From Candidatus Harpocratesius repetitus (GTDB lineage: Archaea; Asgardarchaeota; Lokiarchaeia; Sigyniarchaeales; Promethearchaeaceae): a stretch of 64,000 bases of DNA. The position numbers and the translations under genes are program-made. This document shows positions 24,662 to 32,498 of this stretch, one piece after another (within the stretch, counting starts at the first letter, position 1; every line of letters starts with the position of its first letter). The stretch is taken from the NCBI GenBank assembly GCA_021498095.1, contig JAIZWK010000001.1, positions 926,448 to 990,447 of the forward strand, in the 5' to 3' direction. Under the pieces are notes generated by a model, which was not told the origin of the DNA, searched no databases, and saw nothing but the letters and a program-made list of their open reading frames with translations.

Positions 24662-25525
24662 ATGCTTGGAGCTATTTTTGGAGATATTGTAGGAAGTATA
24701 TATGAATTTAAGGAGATTCCTAAGGGAAAATTTCTTTTACTCAACCCTAAAGCATATTTTACTGACGATACTGTTTTAACAATAGCTATCGCCGAATTTC
24801 TTCTAACTAGTGAAAATCTTTCTATTGAAAATCTTTCTACTGAAAATCTAACAAATATCCTTCAGCGATACGGTCGTAAATATAGAAATTGTGGATTTGG
24901 AGCAAATTTTCGTAAGTGGATGATGAGTTCGACGCCCCAACCATACAATAGTTGGGGGAATGGTTCTGCGATGCGAGTAAGTCCTGTAGGGTTCTTTTAT
25001 TCAACAGAAGAAGAAGTTCTTCAAGTTGCTGAACAAACAGCAAAGATTACCCATAATCATCCTGAAGGAATAAAAGGTGCTCAAGCTACTGCTTTAGCTG
25101 TCTTTTTAGCAAGGAATAATAAGTACTCAAAAAAAGAAATTCTTGAATATCTCGAACATCGTTTCAAATACGATCTTCACACCTCATTACAATTACAGAA
25201 AAATAAACCAAAAATCAATTCAAAACAAGAAGAAAAGATTAGTCTTGCTAAAAATTTTGATGTTAGCTGCCAAAAAACTGTACCTTTGGCAATTCGAGCC
25301 TTTTTTGAAAGTCAAAGTTTTCCTGATACTATTCGTAAAGCAGTATCTATAGGTGGTGATACTGATACTATTGCTTGTATAGCAGGAGCAATCGCAGAAT
25401 CTTTTTATGGTATTCCAAAACCTATAATAAATTATACTCGAAATAAATTGCCACTAGAATTTATTGCAGTTATTGATAAATTTCAACGAAAAATTCAAAT
25501 AAAAAACAGAAAAAATATTAAATAA
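24662..25525 (+). CDS. ADP-ribosylglycohydrolase (DraG/ARH family)
   Basis: A 287-residue protein with the full metal-binding signature of the family. It opens with LGAIFGDIVGSIYE. The first Mg site is FTDDTVLT (Thr34-Asp35-Asp36). GNGSAMRVSPVG and ITHNHPEGIKGA form the middle of the cleft, and IGGDTDTIACIAGAIAE near 230-245 supplies the second metal site. Such enzymes remove ADP-ribose from proteins or nucleic acids. Residues ~51-64 contain a short tandem repeat (ENLS-I/T) from a 15-bp DNA repeat and form a loop that looks neutral. Its presence implies reversible ADP-ribosylation in the cell; no transferase gene is in the window. Confidence 0.93.
   Translation: MLGAIFGDIVGSIYEFKEIPKGKFLLLNPKAYFTDDTVLTIAIAEFLLTSENLSIENLSTENLTNILQRYGRKYRNCGFGANFRKWMMSSTPQPYNSWGNGSAMRVSPVGFFYSTEEEVLQVAEQTAKITHNHPEGIKGAQATALAVFLARNNKYSKKEILEYLEHRFKYDLHTSLQLQKNKPKINSKQEEKISLAKNFDVSCQKTVPLAIRAFFESQSFPDTIRKAVSIGGDTDTIACIAGAIAESFYGIPKPIINYTRNKLPLEFIAVIDKFQRKIQIKNRKNIK
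24811..24855 (+). repeat. 15-bp tandem repeat inside the ADP-ribosylglycohydrolase gene
   Basis: Three units of TGAAAATCTTTCTAT/C, the third diverged after ten bases, encode ENLSI-ENLST-ENLTN. The unit is a multiple of three, so the frame is kept. It is most likely slippage in a surface loop. Confidence 0.75.
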
Positions 25526-25575
25526 ATTCACACTTATTATTCGTAGTTAGAATAGAAACAAAATTCGAATATTGA

Positions 25576-26022
25576 TTAAGGTCGTGCAATCTCTTTAACT
25601 GTAATTTTAAAATTTAAGGTTTTTCCAGCCATTGGATGATTAAAATCTAAAGTCACTTCTTCATTTTCAACTTTCTTAATCCAGACAGGAATCGTGTGTT
25701 CGTGATCCTCATGTTTTTGTTGTACTTGCAACATCATTCCAACTTTTGGTTCAATTTCAGGAGGAAACTCCTTTGCGCTGACTACTTGGACTGCTTCAGG
25801 ATGATATTCTCCATATGCTTCTTTTGGTTCTAAACGAATTTCAAATTCTTGATTGATTTCCTTTCCGATAACTGAATTTTCAAATCCTGGAATTACTTGG
25901 TGGCTTCCTACTGTAAATTCTAAGGGTTTTCCGCCATTACGTTCGGTGGAATCAAAAACTTCACCATCATCAAAAAATCCTTTATATTCTACCTTTACGG
26001 TATCTCCATTTTCAATTGGCAT
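25576..26022 (-). CDS. FKBP-type peptidyl-prolyl isomerase, SlyD-like
   Basis: A 148-residue protein with the split FKBP fold and an inserted IF chaperone domain. The N-terminal half has DTVKVEYKGFFDDGEVFDST and FTVGSHQVIPGFENSVIG. The insert (about 70-125) contains PKEAYGEYHPE and QVQQKHEDHEHTIPVWI. The final strands are VTLDFNHPMAGKTLNFKITV, the family's end motif. It catalyses proline isomerisation and acts as a folding helper; the His-rich stretch may bind metal, as in SlyD. With the cyclophilin at 1064 it gives the cell two unrelated prolyl isomerases. It lies just downstream of the second tfb gene on the same strand but with its own upstream region. Confidence 0.94.
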   Translation of the reverse strand: MPIENGDTVKVEYKGFFDDGEVFDSTERNGGKPLEFTVGSHQVIPGFENSVIGKEINQEFEIRLEPKEAYGEYHPEAVQVVSAKEFPPEIEPKVGMMLQVQQKHEDHEHTIPVWIKKVENEEVTLDFNHPMAGKTLNFKITVKEIARP

Positions 26023-26130
26023 AATAATTCCTCAAATAGAGTTGTCTTTTAAAAGAATACAAAGTTGATTAAGTTGATGGAAATGAAAAGTTCATTTATG
26101 AAAATTCATTGAGTAAAAAAAGTAATTAGA

Positions 26131-27045
26131 TTAAAGATAACTTTTTATTTGTTTAACTCGTGTACGGAGTGTAACCTCAGTAATTCGCGCTACAGCGGCT
26201 ATGTCGGCTTGAGTACGTTTTTCATTTTCAGATTTTGATGCCATATATAGTGCAGCAGCGGCTAATCCTTTTGGATCTTTACCCATTGAACGTAAACCCG
26301 CTTTTCGAGACAATTGAAGAAGCTCGGCTGCCTTTGTTTGTGTTGTCATTGATAATTTTAACTCATTACCAAACCGAAATACTAACGATCGGGTGGTAAC
26401 AGGTTTATACTTCATTTTCAAGACTGGAAATACTTTCCTAACAATTAATCCTAGAGATCTATGCACAGAACGAAGTGGGATCATGGCAACTTCAACAATT
26501 TCCTCTAACAAACGGGGAAATTCGTGAATTCGAATGGCTGCATATAATGAGGCAGTAACGAAACCATCTATTGAGCGCCCCATTGTGAGTTTTTGCCTGG
26601 CGACTTCGCTGTAAATTTTCCAAGAAGTTTCAACAATTTGATTTGGAATGGATAATTTAAGTGCTAATGCATTTAATTTGGGTTTTGCTTCCCAAAAATT
26701 ACGTTCTAAAGATGAAACTAAAGAACCTTGAATTTTACTTAAACGACTGAACAAAGCTTGCTGTTTTGCACCTAAAGAATGCCCTCGGGCATCTGATTGA
26801 ACACCTGTTATTACTGTTCTTGGTCCAAATGATCGCCATTTTGGTTCTGTCCGGCGACGAGATTGAACTTCTTCGGTAGTATATGCTCTGCGTTCATTGT
26901 CAACGAATGTTTGACCGAAGGTTAATCCACAATTTTGGCAGACTCGCATACCTTCGGCGTTTACAATTATATCAGGATTGGGACAGCACGGTTCGTCATC
27001 GTCTTCTTCGTCTTTCCCGTAAGGATGTTTATGATAGTAAGACAC
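26131..27045 (-). CDS. tfb: Transcription initiation factor TFB (second paralogue)
   Basis: A 304-residue TFIIB homologue, clearly paralogous to the one at 23147-24079: long identical stretches run through the linker (RRAYT..EV..RRRTEP.WRS.GPRTVI) and first cyclin repeat (KLTMGRSI..FVTASLYAAIR). The zinc ribbon again has adjacent Cys20-Cys21 and then Cys36/Cys39 (VCQNCGLTFG). An acidic stretch (KDEEDDDEP) precedes it and is absent from the other copy. The second cyclin repeat with the BRE-binding helix is complete. Two TFBs may serve different promoter classes. The promoter region carries a TATA box and palindromes. Confidence 0.96.
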   Translation of the reverse strand: MSYYHKHPYGKDEEDDDEPCCPNPDIIVNAEGMRVCQNCGLTFGQTFVDNERRAYTTEEVQSRRRTEPKWRSFGPRTVITGVQSDARGHSLGAKQQALFSRLSKIQGSLVSSLERNFWEAKPKLNALALKLSIPNQIVETSWKIYSEVARQKLTMGRSIDGFVTASLYAAIRIHEFPRLLEEIVEVAMIPLRSVHRSLGLIVRKVFPVLKMKYKPVTTRSLVFRFGNELKLSMTTQTKAAELLQLSRKAGLRSMGKDPKGLAAAALYMASKSENEKRTQADIAAVARITEVTLRTRVKQIKSYL

Positions 27046-27373
27046 TGTAATTACCTTCTTAATATTTTAGGTGAAGGGGGCGCTCATTCTTAATATATAA
27101 TAGTATGATCAAGATCAGATCACATGTGATTGATCAAAATGGTTATACGATGCGCATTGAAAATAAATTTTTGATGCATTTAAATATTTGTTTAAATAGA
27201 GCTTAAAAAGATCTCAAAAATTTGAAAAAAATCGTGTGATGGAGCACTTTTGTGTTGATAAATTTTTATTAGAAAAAAAAACATTTTACATTCATAGAAA
27301 AAGAAAAACATTTAAAAAAGTATAAGAAAAGTATTAAAAAAACATGAAAGAAGACAAAAGTTAAGAAGTACTA
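27046..27373. other. Spacer between porB and the second tfb
   Basis: About 330 bases. Its left part holds the tfb promoter and palindromes. The right part, just after the porB stop, is A/T-rich on the plus strand (T-rich when read as porB transcript) and probably contains the por operon terminator. No gene is seen. Confidence 0.5.
27090..27136 (-). promoter_or_regulatory. Promoter of the second tfb with palindromic operator-like sites
   Basis: The minus strand has a TATA element (TATTATATATTAA, 27090-27103), about 50 bases upstream of the start codon. Immediately upstream of it are TGATCA (27106-27111), the perfect 12-bp palindrome ATCACATGTGAT (27119-27130) and a second TGATCA (27131-27136). 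Palindromes abutting a TATA/BRE region fit a binding site for a dimeric regulator. The same hexamer is arrayed before the Sm-like gene. Confidence 0.45.
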
Positions 27374-28294
27374 TTAAATATCGCCTTGTTTATGTAATTC
27401 TTCGCGAATTTCGTCCCATTGGGCATCAATATAGTTTTCCCATATTTTAATATCTTCTTCTTTCAAATGACGGAAACGTGATTGTCCTTTAAGAAATTCT
27501 CGTATGTCTTTACGCTTAGATTTATCTAAATAACGTTTACTTGGTTGTGAGATAATTAATTTTCCTTCAATTCGTTCTAATAAGGGCCAATATCCTGTTT
27601 CTACCGCTAATCGTGCCATATGCACTGATTGATCAGTAGGGAATCCCCAACCTGGAGGGCAAGTTCCGAGTATTTCAATATAACGAACACCTTTTCCATT
27701 AAATTCACGCGCTTTCTTGAATTTCTCATATATATCTCGAGGATGGCTGGCCGCAGTTTGTGCAATATAACTCAATCCATGAGCTTCCATTATTTTTCGC
27801 ATATTTTTATTTAATTGCTGTTTTCCAAGAATGGGGGTCGTTGTTGTCGTTGCTCCATAGGGAGTAGCACCCGATCGCTGAATTCCTGTATTCATATAGG
27901 CTTGATTGTTGACACACGCGAAAATAAAATTGTCTCCTCGCTCAGATGCACCACTTAATCCTTGAATTCCGATATCATAAGTTCCACCATCCCCAGCCCA
28001 AGCCAACACTACCACGTCTTTATCTTGTCCCTTAGCTTTCAGAGCTGCAGCCGCACCAGCCGCATTTGCAGCTACGGTTTCAAAACAGCAGTAAAATGCT
28101 GGAACTTTAAGTGGTGTGTAACCTCCTACTCCACCACACACAGTTGAACATGAAGCAGGGTTTGTTATAATTGTCTTTGGACCAAGTGCTTTAAGTGCCC
28201 ATCGGTATGCTAATTGGATTCCGCATCCGCTGCATAAACGAGTTCCGGGAAGTATCATTTCTTCTTCAGGTAATTCACTAACTTTGATAACCAT
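27374..28294 (-). CDS. porB: 2-oxoacid (pyruvate):ferredoxin oxidoreductase, beta subunit
   Basis: A 306-residue TPP-binding subunit. CSGCGIQLAYRW near the N-terminus and CSTVCGGVGGYT supply ligands of the catalytic-side 4Fe-4S cluster. AWAGDGGTYDIGIQGLSGASERGDN is the TPP/Mg motif (GDG...N pattern), and NNQAYMNTGIQRSGATPYGA is characteristic of pyruvate-type PorB. It oxidatively decarboxylates a 2-oxoacid to acyl-CoA, passing electrons to ferredoxin, or runs in reverse for CO2 fixation. It is the last gene of porGDAB and abuts porA with no intergenic base. Confidence 0.95.
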   Translation of the reverse strand: MVIKVSELPEEEMILPGTRLCSGCGIQLAYRWALKALGPKTIITNPASCSTVCGGVGGYTPLKVPAFYCCFETVAANAAGAAAALKAKGQDKDVVVLAWAGDGGTYDIGIQGLSGASERGDNFIFACVNNQAYMNTGIQRSGATPYGATTTTTPILGKQQLNKNMRKIMEAHGLSYIAQTAASHPRDIYEKFKKAREFNGKGVRYIEILGTCPPGWGFPTDQSVHMARLAVETGYWPLLERIEGKLIISQPSKRYLDKSKRKDIREFLKGQSRFRHLKEEDIKIWENYIDAQWDEIREELHKQGDI

Positions 28295-29548
28295 TTAGAT
28301 CTCCTCCTTTTTAAATCCGAGTTCATTCAATTGTAATCCAATAAAATCAACATGCGTATCCAATTGAACCTCTCGGTTATCTTGTTCTTCGATTGCTTTC
28401 TTAACTCCGTTAATTAATTGATCCGCTGTAATATCCCGACCTCCAAGTCCAACGATGAATCCTCGAATAATTGGACGATGATCAGCAGCATACAAAGCCG
28501 ATTTTAATTCAGCTGCCAAAATCCCTTCCATACCATAGCCGACATCCCGATCAAACACTACCACCAGTTTAGCTTTATTAAATGCTTTTCTGAGATGTTG
28601 AATTGGGAAAGGACGGTAAAGTTTTAGGCTGATTAAACCTATTTTTATTCCCTCATCACGCAATGTGTCCACAACACCACGAGATTCGGAAGCAACACTT
28701 CCTACTGCAAAAATCAGCACTTCAGCATCATCGGCTTTATATGGTTTGTAAATTCCATTTCCATAAGCACGACCGAATTTAGTTTCAAATTCTTTTGCCA
28801 CTTCTTCAATCACTTCAATGGCGTATTCGTGTGCTTTCTGCATGGAATAGCGAAATTCATAATATCCGGGGGTATTTCCTTCAGGTCGGACTGTCAATCC
28901 TGGAGGTGTGACTGGATTCACGCTGTGAACATTCTCAAAATCCGTAAGATGAATGTGAGGTTTCAGCGGTGGGAGGAATTCTCGCACTTTATCATCATCT
29001 TCAATTTGCACCGACATCATAGTATGACTTAATATATAGCCGTCGTATGAGACAAACGCAGGTAAGTAGACACGCGGATCTTCTGCAACTCGATATGACA
29101 TCAAAACTGTGTCATAAGCCTCTTGATTGGACTCCACGAATTGTTGGATGAATCCTACATCGCGAACGCTGAAAGCATCTTGATGATCTGTCCATACACT
29201 CCAAGGCGCTCCGAGTGCTCGCGTAGCAATACACATAACTAAAGGAAGCCGTGAACCCGCAGCCCAGCAAAGAATTTCATACATATAGGCTAAACCATTT
29301 GCACTTGAAGCCGTAAATACTCGGGCACCCATTTGAGAAGCAGCGACTACGGCTGAAATGGCTGATTGTTCACTTTCAACGGTTACGAATTGAGTATTTG
29401 GCAATTCACCCGATTCGACGAATTCTGAAATTTTCTCAACTACAGGACTTTGTGGGGTAATGGGATACGCTGCAACAACTTCTACACCTACGCTTTTGCA
29501 TGCATAGGCTGCTGCATGGTTTCCTGTTAAGACTTTTCGTTCTGGCAT
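28295..29548 (-). CDS. porA: 2-oxoacid (pyruvate):ferredoxin oxidoreductase, alpha subunit
   Basis: A 417-residue alpha subunit. The N-terminus LTGNHAAAYACKSVGVEVVAAYPITPQSPVVEKI is the family's substrate/TPP-facing motif, TVESEQSAISAVVAASQMGARVFTASS follows, and the second domain carries VGSVASESRGVVDTLRDEGIKIGLISLKLYRPFP, the conserved transketolase-C like hinge. It pairs with PorB to form the active site. Length fits stand-alone archaeal PorA. It lies two bases after porD and directly before porB. Confidence 0.95.
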   Translation of the reverse strand: MPERKVLTGNHAAAYACKSVGVEVVAAYPITPQSPVVEKISEFVESGELPNTQFVTVESEQSAISAVVAASQMGARVFTASSANGLAYMYEILCWAAGSRLPLVMCIATRALGAPWSVWTDHQDAFSVRDVGFIQQFVESNQEAYDTVLMSYRVAEDPRVYLPAFVSYDGYILSHTMMSVQIEDDDKVREFLPPLKPHIHLTDFENVHSVNPVTPPGLTVRPEGNTPGYYEFRYSMQKAHEYAIEVIEEVAKEFETKFGRAYGNGIYKPYKADDAEVLIFAVGSVASESRGVVDTLRDEGIKIGLISLKLYRPFPIQHLRKAFNKAKLVVVFDRDVGYGMEGILAAELKSALYAADHRPIIRGFIVGLGGRDITADQLINGVKKAIEEQDNREVQLDTHVDFIGLQLNELGFKKEEI

Positions 29549-29550
29549 TA

Positions 29551-29901
29551 TTAGTTTCCTCCTTCGTTACCCTCACATGAAGGTGCTTCTTTTTCCGAAA
29601 TCATTTCGATTGCATGTGCAGGACATTCAGTCGCACAAATTCCGCATCCTTTACAGTAATCATAATTGAATTTCGGAGGAATTGAGCGGGACACAGTGTT
29701 TTCGGGACAGTAAAGCCAACATAAATTACAAGTTAATTTACCTGTTTTAACTACCAAACACTTTTCTGTATGTAAAATGGGGCGTTTGGTTCTCCATTCA
29801 CCAGTATGTCCAGCTTCACCTACAGCGGGTGTTTGCTGCGATGCTAAAATTGTTTGTGAAACTTTTTTTTCTAATTTAATATCTTGTTCTGTTCTTACCA
29901 T
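29551..29901 (-). CDS. porD: 2-oxoacid (pyruvate):ferredoxin oxidoreductase, delta (ferredoxin-like) subunit
   Basis: A 116-residue protein with a two-cluster ferredoxin domain in its C-terminal half: KLTCNLCWLYCPE with one further Cys upstream (KCLVV), then CKGCGICATECPAHAIEM. Each set can bind one 4Fe-4S cluster. The N-terminal half (about 45 residues) contains GEAGHTGEWRTKRP, a segment typical of PorD. It carries electrons from the PorAB active site to external ferredoxin. It lies between porG (12-base gap) and porA (2-base gap). Confidence 0.94.
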   Translation of the reverse strand: MVRTEQDIKLEKKVSQTILASQQTPAVGEAGHTGEWRTKRPILHTEKCLVVKTGKLTCNLCWLYCPENTVSRSIPPKFNYDYCKGCGICATECPAHAIEMISEKEAPSCEGNEGGN

Positions 29902-29913
29902 GATTTTCTCATC

Positions 29914-30507
29914 TCACACAGTTTTGACCTCATCTACTAAAGCATTTTCTGCGGCTTTTTCTGCCGCTTTGATATTTAAATCAGTTTTTGGGCCTTCACC
30001 GAACATATTAATGATTGCACGCTTTGCATCTTCAATTCCAATTTTCAAAGAAGATTTGGTTAATACTCCAAGTACACTAGTGTTGACAATTGGTTGATTT
30101 TCTCGATTTGTCAATTTAAGATCGAAAGCGATTTGAGTTAAATCGGCGGTAACAACCGTTATTTTCTTTGGATCGATATTATATTCTTTCCGCACATCTT
30201 CAGGACATTTATGGGTATTCAAAATAAGAGCACCTTTGTCCTTAATTCTGGCAATAACGTGATCGCCAAAGACAGTTTCATCGAGCACAATGGCATAGTC
30301 TGCTTTTTGTATGTGAGAGCGAATCCAAATTGGCTTTTCTGAAATACGACAGAAAGCCATAACTGGTGCACCTCTCCTTTCTGTTCCGAAGGCAGGAAAG
30401 GTTGACACATGAGGGTAATTATTACTAATAATAGCAGCATTCGAAAGGATTTTTCCTGCTGTGACGGCACCCATTCCTCCTCGGCCATAAAAGATAATTT
30501 CTATCAT
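29914..30507 (-). CDS. porG: 2-oxoacid (pyruvate):ferredoxin oxidoreductase, gamma subunit
   Basis: A 197-residue gamma subunit. Family motifs are EIIFYGRGGMGAVTAGKILSNAA at the N-terminus (the GRGG.G loop), HVSTFPAFGTERRGAPVMAF, and VNTSVLGVLTKS near the middle. In the four-subunit enzyme it forms the CoA-binding/structural domain. It is the first gene of the minus-strand porGDAB operon; an A/T-rich box near 30558-30575 is a possible promoter. Confidence 0.94.
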   Translation of the reverse strand: MIEIIFYGRGGMGAVTAGKILSNAAIISNNYPHVSTFPAFGTERRGAPVMAFCRISEKPIWIRSHIQKADYAIVLDETVFGDHVIARIKDKGALILNTHKCPEDVRKEYNIDPKKITVVTADLTQIAFDLKLTNRENQPIVNTSVLGVLTKSSLKIGIEDAKRAIINMFGEGPKTDLNIKAAEKAAENALVDEVKTV

Positions 30508-30909
30508 GGGAATTCACTAGTAGTTATTCTTTTGTGCGAGATTTTCAAATAGAGTAATATTTTTTGAGAATGAATGGAAATTCTTTTTTCATTCTTAATT
30601 TGTTATTGAAAATTCACGCCAAAAATTATGGTAGGTGGTAATAATGCTCAAAATTTTTAAAGGCTTGTTACCCAAATTGGGTCGTATTGAAATTCTTATT
30701 TTGGTAATTTTTGAAAAAAAAAGGTTTTACATATGTAATTACTTCAAATTAATGAAAATAGATGAAGATAGAGAGGGAAGTATGGAGGATTGGGTGTTGA
30801 TTAGTATAAGAAGTAGAGATATGAGTAGATGGTTGAGATGTGAGCATATGGTTAAAATGTGAGCATATGGTTGAGATGTGAGTTGAAAGTGTTAAATTTG
30901 GAGAATGGG
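30508..30909. other. Spacer upstream of porG and downstream of the LRR gene
   Basis: About 400 bases holding the porG promoter region at the left and a 19-bp tandem repeat (30829-30885) at the right. A 75-codon plus-strand frame at 30635-30862 runs into the tandem repeat and has no recognisable family; I do not call it a gene. Confidence 0.5.
30829..30885 (+). repeat. 19-bp tandem repeat, three copies
   Basis: Three consecutive 19-base units (30829-30847, 30848-30866, 30867-30885) of the form ATGGTTgAgATGTGAGCAT, with two changes in the middle copy and three in the last. It ends 24 bases from the stop of the LRR gene. It may be replication slippage or a site for RNA or protein binding in the 3' region of that transcript. 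Confidence 0.8.
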
Positions 30910-32283
30910 TTAATCGTAATCAGCGAATCTTTTATAATAATTTTGATCCGAAGGGTAAAAGCGCTGGTTGCGAGTTTCCAGGTAATAGCGATAAAGATTT
31001 TGCATTTCTTTGGTAATTTGTTCATCTGATGGCATGGGATTCAATGGGTCGAGCAGATAGGGATAAATCGCCGTTTTGTATAATAAATCATAACGATATT
31101 CGGTTACATTGTTTACGACTGCATCAAATGCGAGGGCAATTAAGGGATAACGAGGTTCGTCTTTATTTTTGCTTTTTTGTTTATGCTTTTCATTTTGTTT
31201 TTGTTTTTCATTTTGTTTTTGCTTTTTTTTCGTTATTTGAATAGTGTTTTGCTTTTTATTTTGCTGATTATTATCCTTATTCTTTTCGGATTTTTCTGCA
31301 TAAAAATTATCTGCATAATAATTATCTTCATCATCAGTATCATCATATTTTTCTAAATTTTTTCCTAACCATATATCTTCAGGAAAGATGGGGCGTCCTG
31401 GGGCGGGATAGTTATTAGCTTTGTTGTATTGGCGTAAAAATTCTTCAAACAAGACAAATTGACAATAAGGAGAATAAATTGAAGTATAATAAAAATTATG
31501 GCAATAAATCAAGCGGGCTCGCTTTTTCAGTATCGTGCGGAGCTGAGAATATGTAATTTCGATGGATGTCGGCGCAAAAATATTGATCGATTTAAGATCA
31601 TGTGCACTGATCAATGTTTGGGGCAATTCAGTGATTTTTGGGCAGCAGTACAGGTCTATTCCTCGAAAATTGGGAGTGAGATCGAAATTATCTGGCAGGG
31701 AAGTAATTTTTGGAGTATAGAGAGAAAGACTCCTGAGTTTCGGGAAATTACTTAGAAAATTGCTTGGAAGAGACTCAAGGTTAGGCAAATATAAGCCTAA
31801 TGCATTTAAATCATGAAATTTAAGCACCCAAGCAGGCACTTCGGTCATAAACTGGTCTTCAATATAGAAATAAGAAAGATTTGGGCAGAATTTGGGCAGC
31901 TGAGCTAAATGATCATCGAGATCTTGTGAAAATTCTCGGTGCATGCCCAATAAGCGGATACTATATATTTCTACTCCTGGATGAAGTTTTCCATAATGAC
32001 TATTTTCTGGATCGTTCCTTTTGGGCATTCCATTTGGATAATTCATTCTAAAATCGATAAATGGTGGATTTTTAGGATCAAATGCATTTTCTGGTTCTTC
32101 CCACAGTATTTTCAAATATTGGATATAATGGAAAACTTCGGGTTTTAATCCATCAGAGAATAAATAATTATGAGGATAACGAGTCCGATAGCATAATCTT
32201 TTATCTTTATAAAAGTCAATATTATTATATTCTTTTCCAGGGTCTGGTGGTAATTCAACAGCTATTTTTCCTTCTCCATTCAT
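30910..32283 (-). CDS. Leucine-rich-repeat protein with Lys/Asn/Gln-rich linker
   Basis: A 457-residue protein. Residues ~110-250 contain about five leucine-rich repeats of 20-25 residues, for example LNALGLYLPNLESLPSNFL, KLRSLSLYTPKITSLPDNF and FRGIDLYCCPKITELPQTL, with the L-x-x-L-x-L and LP pattern of bacterial-type LRRs. Residues ~334-375 are a low-complexity linker of Lys, Asn and Gln encoded by A/T-rich repeats. A final domain (about 378-457) is aromatic- and Tyr-rich (YRYDLLYKTAIYPYLLDPLNP). No signal peptide or transmembrane segment is seen, so it is probably cytoplasmic. It is downstream of the giant surface-protein gene on the same strand but has its own TATA box. Confidence 0.7.
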   Translation of the reverse strand: MNGEGKIAVELPPDPGKEYNNIDFYKDKRLCYRTRYPHNYLFSDGLKPEVFHYIQYLKILWEEPENAFDPKNPPFIDFRMNYPNGMPKRNDPENSHYGKLHPGVEIYSIRLLGMHREFSQDLDDHLAQLPKFCPNLSYFYIEDQFMTEVPAWVLKFHDLNALGLYLPNLESLPSNFLSNFPKLRSLSLYTPKITSLPDNFDLTPNFRGIDLYCCPKITELPQTLISAHDLKSINIFAPTSIEITYSQLRTILKKRARLIYCHNFYYTSIYSPYCQFVLFEEFLRQYNKANNYPAPGRPIFPEDIWLGKNLEKYDDTDDEDNYYADNFYAEKSEKNKDNNQQNKKQNTIQITKKKQKQNEKQKQNEKHKQKSKNKDEPRYPLIALAFDAVVNNVTEYRYDLLYKTAIYPYLLDPLNPMPSDEQITKEMQNLYRYYLETRNQRFYPSDQNYYKRFADYD

Positions 32284-32312
32284 AATATTTCAGTTCCCAA
32301 CTTGATATTGCA

Positions 32313-32320
32313 TTTATAGA
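32313..32320 (-). promoter_or_regulatory. TATA box of the LRR gene
   Basis: On the minus strand TCTATAAA is centred about 33 bases upstream of the ATG at 32281-32283. The transcript should begin within a few bases of the start codon. This shows the gene can be expressed independently of the giant gene upstream. Confidence 0.5.
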
Positions 32321-32498
32321 GTTTTTCTATCCTTTAATTAAAAAAACGTTATTTAAGTTTTTCCTGATATTAATTTATTCGTTTTTAACTCATTTTTTTC
32401 ATTCTATTCTGCTCTATCTAAATTGCTTTTTCTATCTTGAATTTTTCTTCTATTTCTTTTATTCTTAAATAAATTCAAAAAAAGAGTTTTCTACCATT

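Noticed and set aside
29777..30097. 106-codon plus-strand frame over porD/porG
   Set aside because: Antisense to two well-identified genes and without recognisable motifs.
30635..30862. 75-codon plus-strand frame after a GGTGG motif
   Set aside because: It has a passable ribosome-binding site, but the last third runs into the tandem repeat, the composition is not gene-like and no family fits.
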